Below, piece by piece: positions 7,363 through 13,425 of a stretch of 13,425 bases of DNA. Positions within the stretch are counted from its first letter, which is position 1. Every line of letters begins with the position of its first letter. The DNA lies in contig JAQBYL010000057.1 of assembly GCA_027622495.1 (NCBI GenBank), positions 1-13,425 on the forward strand. Direction: 5' to 3'. Below the pieces are notes generated by a model. The model was not told where the DNA came from, ran no database searches, and saw only the letters and a list, made by a program, of their open reading frames with translations. This stretch comes from Pseudomonadota bacterium. Lineage in GTDB: Bacteria > Pseudomonadota > Gammaproteobacteria > Pseudomonadales > Azotimanducaceae. The translations under genes and the position numbers were made by a program.

Positions 7363-8154
7363 ATGTTACTTCAAGATAAAATTGCCCTTGTGATCGGTGC
7401 CGGTCAGACACCGGGTGAGACCATTGGCAATGGTCGTGCAACAGCGATTGCGTTTGCCCGCGAAGGGGCGATTGTTGCGGCTGCAGATATTGATCTCGCA
7501 TCGGCGCAGGAAACCGTAGCGATGATAGAAGCCGAAGGGCACAGCGCGGTTGCCTTCCACGTTGATGTGCGCGACGAGCAGTCCATCAGCGCGTTTGTAA
7601 ACGCGGTGATGGATCGCTGGCAGCGTATAGACATACTGCACAACAACGTCGGCGTCAGCATCACCGGCGGCGACGCACTGATCGAAGATATCGAGGTAGA
7701 GGCTTTTGACCGGCTGGTTCAGATCAACCTGCGCGGTATGGTGCTGGCCTGCAAACATACTCTTCCCCATATGCGCGCAGCCGGTTCTGGTGTGATCATC
7801 AACATATCATCGCTCGCCGCGTGGACGCCGTATCCGCTGGTTGGTTACAAAACCACCAAGGCTGCGGTGATCGCTCTGACCGAGCAGATGGCAGCCCTCA
7901 ATGCCCGCTATGGAATTCGTGCAAATGTCATCTTGCCTGGTCTGATGAACACACCGATGGCCATCGAAGCCCGTATATCTGCAACCACCTCCCGCGAACA
8001 GGTGGTGGCCGCGCGCGACAAGCAGGTGCCTTTAGGTCGAAAGATGGGGTCGGCCTGGGACGTAGCTCACGCCGCCGCATTTCTTGCCTCTGACCGTGCC
8101 GGTTACATAACCGGTGTTGCATTGCCCGTAGACGGCGGGTTGTCGGTAGCTTGA
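7363..8154 (+). CDS. Short-chain dehydrogenase/reductase (SDR family)
   Basis: This 263-residue protein is a classical SDR. The cofactor loop is a longer variant, 'GAGQTPGETIGNGRA' at residues 12-25, in place of the compact TGxxxGIG; this extended loop is a pattern I recall from one SDR subfamily. 'NNVG' at 94-97 replaces NNAG, the catalytic triad is Ser149, Tyr162 and Lys166 (in 'GYKTTK'), and 'GVALPVDGGLSV' is the usual C-terminal end. An acidic 'ADID' after the second strand (residues 41-44) suggests preference for NAD(H). The ATG at 7363 has AGAGGG upstream and matches the family start; an in-frame extension to 7060 overlaps the AKR gene and is not credible. It lies between an AKR and a deacetylase-like gene, so the three may process one carbonyl or sugar-like substrate, which is inference. 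Confidence 0.93.
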   Translation: MLLQDKIALVIGAGQTPGETIGNGRATAIAFAREGAIVAAADIDLASAQETVAMIEAEGHSAVAFHVDVRDEQSISAFVNAVMDRWQRIDILHNNVGVSITGGDALIEDIEVEAFDRLVQINLRGMVLACKHTLPHMRAAGSGVIINISSLAAWTPYPLVGYKTTKAAVIALTEQMAALNARYGIRANVILPGLMNTPMAIEARISATTSREQVVAARDKQVPLGRKMGSAWDVAHAAAFLASDRAGYITGVALPVDGGLSVA

Positions 8155-8167
8155 GGCGATCGCACCA

Positions 8168-8827
8168 ATGAAAAAACTTAACCTGACGTTCGACAATGGT
8201 CCGACAGTTGAGACTACCGCCATGGTCCTGGATGAACTGCTGCAACGTAACCTGCTGGCAAGTTTCTGTGTGGTCGGCAAACAGCTTGAATCTGCAGCGG
8301 GTCAGGATCTGGCGCGTCGTGCACTGGCTGAAGGTCATCGGATCGTAAACCACTCCCTCACCCATGGTACTGCGCTTGGGGATGATCCGAGCGATGCCCA
8401 TGCGAATGCTGAAGTAGACCAGATGCACGATCTCATGCAGACCAGTCTGGGTGATTGGGGAGCCCGTTGGTTTCGGCCGTTCGGTAGGGGCGGAAAGATC
8501 GGCCCGCATCTTTTCAGTGCAGCATCGGTTGCGCGCTTTGCCGATCTCCAATATTCAGTCCTGTTGTGGAACAGCGTGCCCCGCGACTGGGTAGACACGC
8601 AAGGCTGGGTAGAAACTGCTCTCAAAGACATCCAGCAGCAGAATAACACGGTGCTGGTTCTGCATGATCTACCCACCGGCGCCATGTTGAACCTGCCGCG
8701 TTTTCTCGACGAGGTGCACAAGCTGGACGTACAGATTACTCAGGAGCTGCCTCGCGACTGTGTGCCTTTCGAGCATGGCAAAGCCATCTTCGATCAGGCG
8801 CATCTGGCGCGCCTCACAACTGGTTAG
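8168..8827 (+). CDS. NodB-homology (CE4) deacetylase-like protein with TFDNGP motif
   Basis: This 219-residue protein has the NodB/polysaccharide deacetylase core at its very N-terminus: 'LTFDNGP' at residues 6-12, 'HSLTH' with His62 and His66, 'RPFGRGG' near 103-109, 'LLWNSVPRDW' at 132-141 and 'VLVLHDL' with His166. CE4 enzymes use TFDDGP, where the first Asp is the base and the second binds the metal with the two His. Here the second Asp is Asn10, which may weaken or change metal binding. There is no signal peptide or membrane segment, so it should act in the cytosol on a small molecule rather than on cell wall. It starts 13 bp after the SDR gene (GAGG ribosome binding site at the SDR stop) and its last 14 bases overlap the convergent CoA-transferase gene. 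Fold assignment is good; activity is uncertain. Confidence 0.85.
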   Translation: MKKLNLTFDNGPTVETTAMVLDELLQRNLLASFCVVGKQLESAAGQDLARRALAEGHRIVNHSLTHGTALGDDPSDAHANAEVDQMHDLMQTSLGDWGARWFRPFGRGGKIGPHLFSAASVARFADLQYSVLLWNSVPRDWVDTQGWVETALKDIQQQNNTVLVLHDLPTGAMLNLPRFLDEVHKLDVQITQELPRDCVPFEHGKAIFDQAHLARLTTG

Positions 8828-10037
8828 GCGTTTCGCGTTCTATCCCAAACTCGTTGAGCACTTCTTCAGTATGTTCCCCAAGCTTTGGCGGTATACGATA
8901 GAAGTTTGCCGGTGTGCTGGTGAACTTGATCGGACTGCCGACGATGGCGACTTCCGGGTTGTCTCCTGGCGGGGTATATCGAATCAGCATATTTCGAGCG
9001 TCTACGTGGGGATCGGCGTAGATGTCAGCGGCGGTGTTCACTGGTCCACTCGGGACCTTGCCGCCGAATAGCGCCATGAGTTCCGCTTTGGTTTTTGTTG
9101 CCGTCCATGCACTGATTTCGTCGATCACCCAGTCACGGTTTTTTAAGCGCACGAAGTTGTTGCGGGTTCGATCATCCTCTGCCAGATCCGGTCGATCCAT
9201 GGCGGTACACAGAGCTTTCCAATGCTCGGGGCCCGGTGCACCGATCGCGATGCTTCCATCTTTTGCGGGAAACAGACCAAACGGCAGCAATCCGTTGGAG
9301 TGCTTGCCCTGTGGGCGGGTGTGTTTAACGCCATGGCCATGTGCCCCGATTGCATTGCCCGAATAAGCAAGCATGGCGTCGTACATGGCCACATCAAAAA
9401 ACTGCCCGACGCCGGCTATGCGCGCATGGTGGATTGCTGATACCAGCCCTAAGGCCATCAGTGTGCCGGGGTACAGATCGCCAACGGCAACCCCGCAAGG
9501 ATAACCGTCTTCGTCAGTGGGACCGGTGAGGTTAACAACACCGCCCATGCTCTGTGCCACGATGTCATAACAAGGCCATTGCGCGTACGGGCTCTGACCG
9601 GTTCTGGGATCGCCAAAACCGCGAACCGCACCGTACACGATCTTCGGGTTACGCAGGCGTATAACCTCGTATCCCAGCCCCAGCTTGTCCATCACACCAC
9701 TGCGCATGTTTTCCACCACAGCATCGGCGCGCTCGCACAACTTGAGCAGGACCTCGCAGTCCCCGGGTTTCTTGAAATCGAGCATCACGCTGCGCTTGTT
9801 GCGGTTGACCGTGGCGAATGCGGCACCGTAGTCCACGCCTGCATCAGGATCGGTTCCCGGGTTGGCATAATCCGGTGAGGTCGGCGGTAGCGGCCGGAAT
9901 GCATCGCCATTGGGTGGTTCGATTTTGATAACATTGGCCCCCATGTCGGCGAGCAACGCAGTCCCAAAAGGTCCGGCGTATGCCATGGAACAGTCGATGA
10001 TTGTGAGGTCGGCAAGTGGACCGGTGCGGTTGCTCAT
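8814..10037 (-). CDS. CaiB/BaiF family III CoA-transferase
   Basis: This 407-residue protein is a complete family III CoA-transferase: 'GPLADLTIIDCSMAYAGPF' at the N-terminus, 'LADMGANVIKIEPP' at 29-42, 'NRNKRSVMLDFKKPG' around 78-92 and the catalytic aspartate in 'AVGDLYPG' (Asp187, equivalent to the Asp that forms the acyl-enzyme in formyl-CoA transferase). The C-terminal part has 'VPSGPVNTAADIYADPHV', also typical. The family moves CoA between carboxylic acids such as carnitine, formate/oxalate, bile acids or benzylsuccinate, working as interlocked dimers in the cytosol. The acid used here cannot be read from the sequence. The ATG at 10035-10037 has a GGAG site upstream. It is divergent from the luciferase-like oxidoreductase gene (58 bp apart), so the two may share regulation. 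Confidence 0.93.
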   Translation of the reverse strand: MSNRTGPLADLTIIDCSMAYAGPFGTALLADMGANVIKIEPPNGDAFRPLPPTSPDYANPGTDPDAGVDYGAAFATVNRNKRSVMLDFKKPGDCEVLLKLCERADAVVENMRSGVMDKLGLGYEVIRLRNPKIVYGAVRGFGDPRTGQSPYAQWPCYDIVAQSMGGVVNLTGPTDEDGYPCGVAVGDLYPGTLMALGLVSAIHHARIAGVGQFFDVAMYDAMLAYSGNAIGAHGHGVKHTRPQGKHSNGLLPFGLFPAKDGSIAIGAPGPEHWKALCTAMDRPDLAEDDRTRNNFVRLKNRDWVIDEISAWTATKTKAELMALFGGKVPSGPVNTAADIYADPHVDARNMLIRYTPPGDNPEVAIVGSPIKFTSTPANFYRIPPKLGEHTEEVLNEFGIERETPNQL

Positions 10038-10095
10038 GTGCTGCTCCGTTTTTCGTGAAATGGGCGATGCAGGGCCAGTTTAGAGGAATGCGTGC
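10038..10095. promoter_or_regulatory. Short divergent promoter region
   Basis: Only 58 bp separate the starts of the divergent CoA-transferase and oxidoreductase genes, so their promoters must overlap each other or the coding sequences. A GAGGA site at 10083-10087 serves the plus-strand ATG at 10096. I see no strong -35/-10 pair or palindromic operator. Confidence 0.3.
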
Positions 10096-11007
10096 ATGAA
10101 AATCAGCGTTGTTTTCCCCAGTGTGGTGTACCGCGAAGGTCCACAGGCGGTGGCGAAGCTCATGCAAGCCATTGAACACATCGGCTTTGATGAGCTGAAC
10201 GTTTTCGACCACGTTCTGATGGGCTATGAAACCGAACACCGACCGGCACCGTTCTACCCTGCTCAAATGCCCATCCTCGAAGCGCTGACCACACTCGCCC
10301 ATGCTGCCGCGGTGACCGAGCGGATTGGCCTTGGAACCGGCGTGCTCGTTTTACCCCAACGCCAACCAACACTGGTAGCAAAGCAGGTCGCCACCCTCGA
10401 TGTGTTATCCGGCGGTCGGATCCGCCTGGGTGTGGGTGTCGGCTGGCAGGCTTCGGAATACGATGCGCTGGAACAGGATTTTCACGATCGGGGTGCGCGC
10501 ATGGACGAAGCCATCCGCCTGCTGCGCCACTACTGGTCGGATGCACGCATCGACTTCGATGGTGAGTATTACCAGGCAAATGCCATGGCCATGGAACCCA
10601 AGTCACCACAGGCTGGCAGACTGCCCATCTGGATTGGCGGCAGTGTGCCGCGCACATTGCAACGTGTGGGAGAACTGGGGGATGGCTGGATGTCCATGGC
10701 GATCCGGGATGGCGCCACCGCGATCCGTTGCATTCAGAAAATTCGTGAGTTTGCCGAAGCCGCAGGCAGGGATCCCAGCACCATTGGTCTGCAGACATCG
10801 CTGTCACCGTTTTCACGAAAAGAGCGCGACGCGTTCTACACAGATCCCGAGCACCTGGTGCGCCGCATGGTAGAAGTCCGCGACCAGGGTTTTGAGTGGG
10901 GTTCCATCGATATGGTCGGTCTGTTCCAGGCTGGCTTCCGAACGGTGGATGCACTCATCGATCAGCTGGGCGTGATCTATACCCGTCTGGCAGCGGAGCG
11001 AGGGTAG
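10096..11007 (+). CDS. Luciferase-like (LLM class) F420- or FMN-dependent oxidoreductase
   Basis: This 303-residue protein is a bacterial luciferase-like TIM-barrel oxidoreductase. 'GFDELNVFDHVL' (residues 30-41), 'ALTTLAHAAAVTERIGLGTGVLVLPQRQP' region (63-91), 'KQVATLDVLSGGRIRLGVGVGW' region (96-117) and 'PIWIGG' followed by 'LGDGWM' are typical of the class, many of whose members are annotated as F420-dependent. It should carry out a flavin- or F420-dependent hydride transfer or mono-oxygenation in the cytosol; cofactor and substrate are not decided by the sequence, and no F420 biosynthesis gene is present here. The ATG at 10096 has a GAGGA site 8 bases upstream. The gene is divergent from the CoA-transferase and is followed after 6 bp by the P-loop kinase gene, so these two are co-transcribed. 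Confidence 0.9.
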   Translation: MKISVVFPSVVYREGPQAVAKLMQAIEHIGFDELNVFDHVLMGYETEHRPAPFYPAQMPILEALTTLAHAAAVTERIGLGTGVLVLPQRQPTLVAKQVATLDVLSGGRIRLGVGVGWQASEYDALEQDFHDRGARMDEAIRLLRHYWSDARIDFDGEYYQANAMAMEPKSPQAGRLPIWIGGSVPRTLQRVGELGDGWMSMAIRDGATAIRCIQKIREFAEAAGRDPSTIGLQTSLSPFSRKERDAFYTDPEHLVRRMVEVRDQGFEWGSIDMVGLFQAGFRTVDALIDQLGVIYTRLAAERG

Positions 11008-11013
11008 CCGCTG

Positions 11014-11592
11014 GTGGCACATCGAGGGCGTGCCTGTTTATATATATTCAGTGGCTTGCCCGGGGCGGGTAAAACGTCTCTTGCCCAGAAGCTTGCGAGG
11101 TCTGTGGGCGCTGCGTACCTGCGTATCGATACCATCGAGCAGGGTCTGCGCGATCTGTGCGGGACCCAGGTTCAAGGGGAGGGCTATCGACTCGCGTACC
11201 GCATTGCCGCAGACAATCTTCAACTTGGTGTGAGTGTGGTAGCTGATTCGTGCAATCCCATCGAGTTGACCCGCAACGAATGGATGGTGGTGGCCACCGA
11301 TTGTGCTGTGGACTATCTGAACATCGAGGTGCACTGTTCAGATGCGATTGAGCATCGTCGCCGCATTGAGACCCGCACGTCGACGGTTGTGGGTCTTAAG
11401 CTTCCAACCTGGCAGGAAGTTGTCGATCGGGAGTTTGATGTCTGGACGACGCAGCCGATTCGAATCGACACTGCGGGTCGAACTGAAAGCGAAAGTTTCG
11501 TTGAACTAAGTGCGTCAATCAATATTCCCGCAGAAGCTCAAGAATCCGGGATGCCTCCGCTTGCTGATAGGCTGCCAGATCCGCACCAATGA
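11014..11592 (+). CDS. Small P-loop kinase-like ATPase (AAA_33/COG0645-type)
   Basis: This 192-residue protein begins with a Walker A loop, 'SGLPGAGKTSLA' (Gly14 to Thr21), followed by 'YLRIDTIEQGLR' with Asp39, a Walker B-like strand 'VVADSCNP' with Asp78, and an arginine-rich lid, 'EHRRRIETR', at 113-121. A later 'GLKLPTWQEVVDREFDVW' (127-144) is a conserved-looking family motif. It resembles the predicted small kinases related to adenylylsulfate kinase and chloramphenicol phosphotransferase, which phosphorylate small molecules in the cytosol; the substrate is unknown. The last 30 residues look unconserved. The start is taken as GTG at 11014, with GAGGG at 11000-11004 lying over the preceding stop codon; the resulting N-terminus leaves the usual few residues before the first strand. 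Close spacing (6 bp) indicates coupling to the luciferase-like gene. Confidence 0.85.
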   Translation: MAHRGRACLYIFSGLPGAGKTSLAQKLARSVGAAYLRIDTIEQGLRDLCGTQVQGEGYRLAYRIAADNLQLGVSVVADSCNPIELTRNEWMVVATDCAVDYLNIEVHCSDAIEHRRRIETRTSTVVGLKLPTWQEVVDREFDVWTTQPIRIDTAGRTESESFVELSASINIPAEAQESGMPPLADRLPDPHQ

Positions 11593-11711
11593 GTGACAAG
11601 GCAACGCGTTGCGTTACGAGGCTCTCGAACACCTGGTTCTTAAGCAATCCCGGGTAGTCCGAGCAGCGGACTGATCACTTGCTGGTGAAGGCACGCTGAA
11701 TCAAGCCGAAC
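11593..11711. terminator. Convergent intergenic region with two short inverted repeats
   Basis: This 119-bp gap lies between two converging genes. It holds a perfect 12-nt palindrome, GCAACGCGTTGC (11601-11612), and a hairpin with a 6-bp stem, AGTCCG/CGGACT, and a 5-nt loop (11656-11672). Either may help end transcription, but neither is followed by a T-run on either strand, so a classical Rho-independent terminator is not shown. Confidence 0.35.
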
Positions 11712-12956
11712 TTAGTCGGTGCGTGGGCCTGCAAGCTGAACTTTGATTCCATCGGGGTCAAAGAAAAACACGATACCGAATTCGGGGCGACCGCCAATTG
11801 GACCCAGTTGCTCAAAACCAAGCTCGTTCATCGTCTTTACAGCCGCGGTCAGATCTTTCACGTAGAAATTGATCCGGTCGATGCCCAGGTGATTTACCGG
11901 TGGAGGATAAGGTGGCGCGTCGTCGTAGGGATGCTTCCATTGTCGCAACTGGAGCGTCGCCCCGTCGGTACCTTCGCCGAGGCTGATATCCACGCCCTCG
12001 AACTCAATCAGACCATCAAACCCGTGGGCTGCAGCGAACTCACCAGAGCCAGCTTGCGAGGCGGGCGCAGATTCAGTGAACCCTAACAGGCGATAGAACT
12101 CGCGCGACCTCTCGAGATCAGCCACGTTCATATTCGTATTCACCAGCCGCACCAGGTTAGGGCCGGGGGTTGGCGCATCACCTTCGGCGGTCTCGATCAA
12201 CTTTAAGAAGGCACCGTCCTGCTCCTTCAGGAACACAAACCGCTCGCCATTGGGCGCAATAGTTGGTGCCGAAACGAAATCCACACCCTTCGACTGAAGG
12301 TAGGCGAAGTCGCCATCGAGATCGGTGGTCGAGTAGGTGGCGTAGGCCATGCCGATGTGATTCAGGTTGGAGTAGGGTGGTTCTTCGCGATACGAATCAC
12401 CCCTGAATTGCACCGTGTCGACGAATGGTGGCGTGGGCGGATTTTTCAGGCTGTGCAGCGACACGTGGATCAGGTAGTCCTCCGGGAACCCAAGGGACTG
12501 GGCGAAAGTTGTGCTCGTCTCCGGTCCCGCCGGGTAGATCTCGCCGATGAAGCCCAATGTGTTATAGAAGGCTCTCTGGCGTTCTATGTCGGTGGTATTG
12601 AGCCCGAAATAGCCCTGGCGTTCGAGCCCGAGATCGGCCTGGGTGACCTGGGTGACGCGAACGCCGAGCGCACCCCCCGGCAAGCCGGGAACCCTTACCT
12701 CGATCGTGTTCTCTTTTAAAAGGTTCAACGACAACACGACCTCACCGTTCCCGCTGAAGTCCTTCTTCTCGACAACACTTCGGCCGTTGACCTTGATCCA
12801 CGCGTTGTCGATAGCGTCTTTCTGAAGGACCAGCTTTGCGGGACCGTCGATGGCCCTGAATGTAGCCGAGTAGGTCGTCGGTTTTCCCCGCACGAGGTGG
12901 TAGACCTGCGGTCCGAAGCGAGTCAGGTTAGTTTCGTTCCTAGTGGTTCTATTCAT
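11712..12956 (-). CDS. Tandem VOC (glyoxalase-fold) protein with N-terminal beta-sandwich-like domain
   Basis: This 414-residue protein has three parts. Residues 14-103 form a beta-rich domain ('FGPQVYHLVRGKPTTYSATF', 'WIKVNGRSVVEKKDF', 'LNLLKENTIEVRVPGLPGG') that resembles domains I know from secreted bacterial proteins, where it usually follows a signal peptide. Residues 112-257 and 268-410 are two VOC modules, each with the paired beta-alpha-beta-beta-beta pattern ('FGLNTTDIERQRAFYNTLGF' and 'NTNMNVADLERSREFYRLLGF'). Possible metal ligands are His200 and Glu255 in the first and His356 in the second, but Asn sits at the first-ligand position in both and Gln407 replaces the last Glu, so metal binding may be partial. 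There is no signal peptide and an in-frame TGA lies 9 codons upstream of the ATG, so it is cytosolic. Function unknown: lyase, dioxygenase or binding protein. A GGAAAAAC ribosome binding site precedes the ATG. Confidence 0.85.
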   Translation of the reverse strand: MNRTTRNETNLTRFGPQVYHLVRGKPTTYSATFRAIDGPAKLVLQKDAIDNAWIKVNGRSVVEKKDFSGNGEVVLSLNLLKENTIEVRVPGLPGGALGVRVTQVTQADLGLERQGYFGLNTTDIERQRAFYNTLGFIGEIYPAGPETSTTFAQSLGFPEDYLIHVSLHSLKNPPTPPFVDTVQFRGDSYREEPPYSNLNHIGMAYATYSTTDLDGDFAYLQSKGVDFVSAPTIAPNGERFVFLKEQDGAFLKLIETAEGDAPTPGPNLVRLVNTNMNVADLERSREFYRLLGFTESAPASQAGSGEFAAAHGFDGLIEFEGVDISLGEGTDGATLQLRQWKHPYDDAPPYPPPVNHLGIDRINFYVKDLTAAVKTMNELGFEQLGPIGGRPEFGIVFFFDPDGIKVQLAGPRTD

Positions 12957-12996
12957 TGTTGTTTTTCCAGGCCCAGAAAGTCACTTCGTGTAGGCT

Positions 12997-13021
12997 ACCT
13001 CAATGGCGAGGTGAGGCGATG
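12997..13021 (+). promoter_or_regulatory. Strong Shine-Dalgarno with small hairpin ahead of cupin
   Basis: GAGGTGAGG (13008-13016) is a strong ribosome binding site, directly before an ATG at 13019 that is out of frame with the cupin. ACCTC (12997-13001) can pair with GAGGT (13008-13012) across a 6-nt loop, which would hide the site. The ATG opens a 23-codon frame that ends in TGA overlapping the cupin ATG at 13087 (ATGA). It may mark the ancestral cupin start or a short leader peptide. Confidence 0.4.
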
Positions 13022-13086
13022 CATTTCTTGAACAATCAGGCGACACAGATCCGCCCTACACGGTCACGCATGTTTTCAAGCAGGCA

Positions 13087-13392
13087 ATGAGCGACCCCGG
13101 GTTGGCAGGTTACGAAATGCTCGTTAGCCGGCTGGACATAATCCCCGGCGGAGTCGATTCCGCCCCTCACCGCCACGATGCAGACCTGTTCGTCTACGTG
13201 TTACAGGGTAGCGTTGAGGTCGAGTTGAGCGGTAACAAAGCAACTCACCACGCTGCTGGGGCCATGTTTCATGAACCGCGCAATGGATTGCACTCACTGC
13301 TGCGTAACATCAGTGATAGTGAGCCGGCCAGCATCTTGGCTGTGTTTGTGATCAAGAGCGGGCGTGAGCTTGTGGTCCCTGCGACGGAGTGA
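13087..13392 (+). CDS. Small cupin-domain protein, 5' end uncertain (possible frameshift)
   Basis: From the ATG at 13087 this encodes 101 residues of a single-domain cupin. Motif 1 is 'GGVDSAPHRHDADLFVYVLQG' region with His28 and His30; the usual metal-binding Glu four residues after the second His is not present (Leu34). Motif 2 is 'EPRNGLHSLLRN' with His69 and Asn74. Such proteins bind a metal and a small ligand or act as simple dioxygenases or isomerases; function is unknown here. The frame stays open upstream to the TGA at 13012-13014 and reads '...DPPYTVTHVFKQA' just before the Met, which looks like the first strand of the cupin, yet it contains no ATG, GTG or TTG. The 13087 ATG has only a poor ribosome binding site. 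So the gene has probably lost its true start through a frameshift near 13019, or a sequence error is present. It is divergent from the VOC fusion gene. Confidence 0.7.
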   Translation: MSDPGLAGYEMLVSRLDIIPGGVDSAPHRHDADLFVYVLQGSVEVELSGNKATHHAAGAMFHEPRNGLHSLLRNISDSEPASILAVFVIKSGRELVVPATE

Positions 13393-13425
13393 GTCCGCTC
13401 TCAGACTGGTGAAGCAGGCATCGTG

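Noticed and set aside
7928..8551. Minus-strand open frame (207 codons) over the SDR/deacetylase junction
   Set aside because: It crosses two well-supported genes in antisense and shows no family motif.
10160..10954. Minus-strand open frame (264 codons) opposite the luciferase-like gene
   Set aside because: Its translation is rich in Arg, Pro, His and Cys with no recognisable motif, while the opposite strand encodes a clear family member.
1..13425. Mobile element, phage, defence system, toxin-antitoxin, CRISPR or tRNA
   Set aside because: No transposase, integrase, direct-repeat array, cloverleaf-like sequence or small paired toxin-antitoxin genes were seen on either strand.

Overview
The window looks like a chromosomal stretch of a proteobacterium, most probably a gammaproteobacterium. 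It carries a typical RlmJ (23S rRNA m6A2030 methyltransferase) and a long AdiA/LdcA-type amino-acid decarboxylase, and is otherwise rich in catabolic enzymes: an extradiol dioxygenase, RraA, RidA, a CaiB-type CoA-transferase, a luciferase-like oxidoreductase, SDR, AKR and VOC proteins. Base composition appears even (moderate GC by eye). I see no rRNA, tRNA, CRISPR array, transposase, phage gene or plasmid function. The taxonomic call is inference.

Layout from left to right. (1) 89-2881, minus strand: a tightly spaced operon transcribed in the order extradiol-type VOC dioxygenase, aldehyde dehydrogenase, RraA-family protein, RidA-family protein. This set resembles a meta-cleavage (possibly aminomuconate-type) aromatic ring degradation pathway. 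The dehydrogenase is broken: about half of it, including the region that carries the catalytic Cys and Glu, is missing and the two remaining ends are out of frame. (2) 3023-3859, plus: rlmJ, starting with TTG. (3) 3872-6130, minus: a full-length Orn/Lys/Arg decarboxylase, convergent with rlmJ. (4) 6327-8827, plus: a three-gene unit of a Tas-like aldo/keto reductase, an SDR dehydrogenase and a small cytoplasmic NodB-like deacetylase that has TFDNGP in place of the usual TFDDGP. (5) 8814-10037, minus: a family III CoA-transferase whose 3' end overlaps the deacetylase gene. (6) 10096-11592, plus: a luciferase-like monooxygenase family oxidoreductase and a small P-loop kinase 6 bp behind it. (7) 11712-12956, minus: a tandem VOC protein fused to an N-terminal beta-domain of a kind normally seen on secreted proteins. 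(8) 13087-13392, plus: a small cupin whose reading frame extends upstream of the first usable start codon, suggesting a frameshift or a lost 5' end.

The genes form several short, independent catabolic or detoxification units rather than one large system. No stretch over 300 bases lacks a gene; the longest gap is 6131-6326. Positions 1-88 hold no recognisable gene. I did not find a clear candidate for a wholly new multi-gene system. The points most worth a second look are the deleted dehydrogenase inside an otherwise intact operon, the VOC fusion protein, the TFDNGP deacetylase and its operon, and the cupin 5' end.
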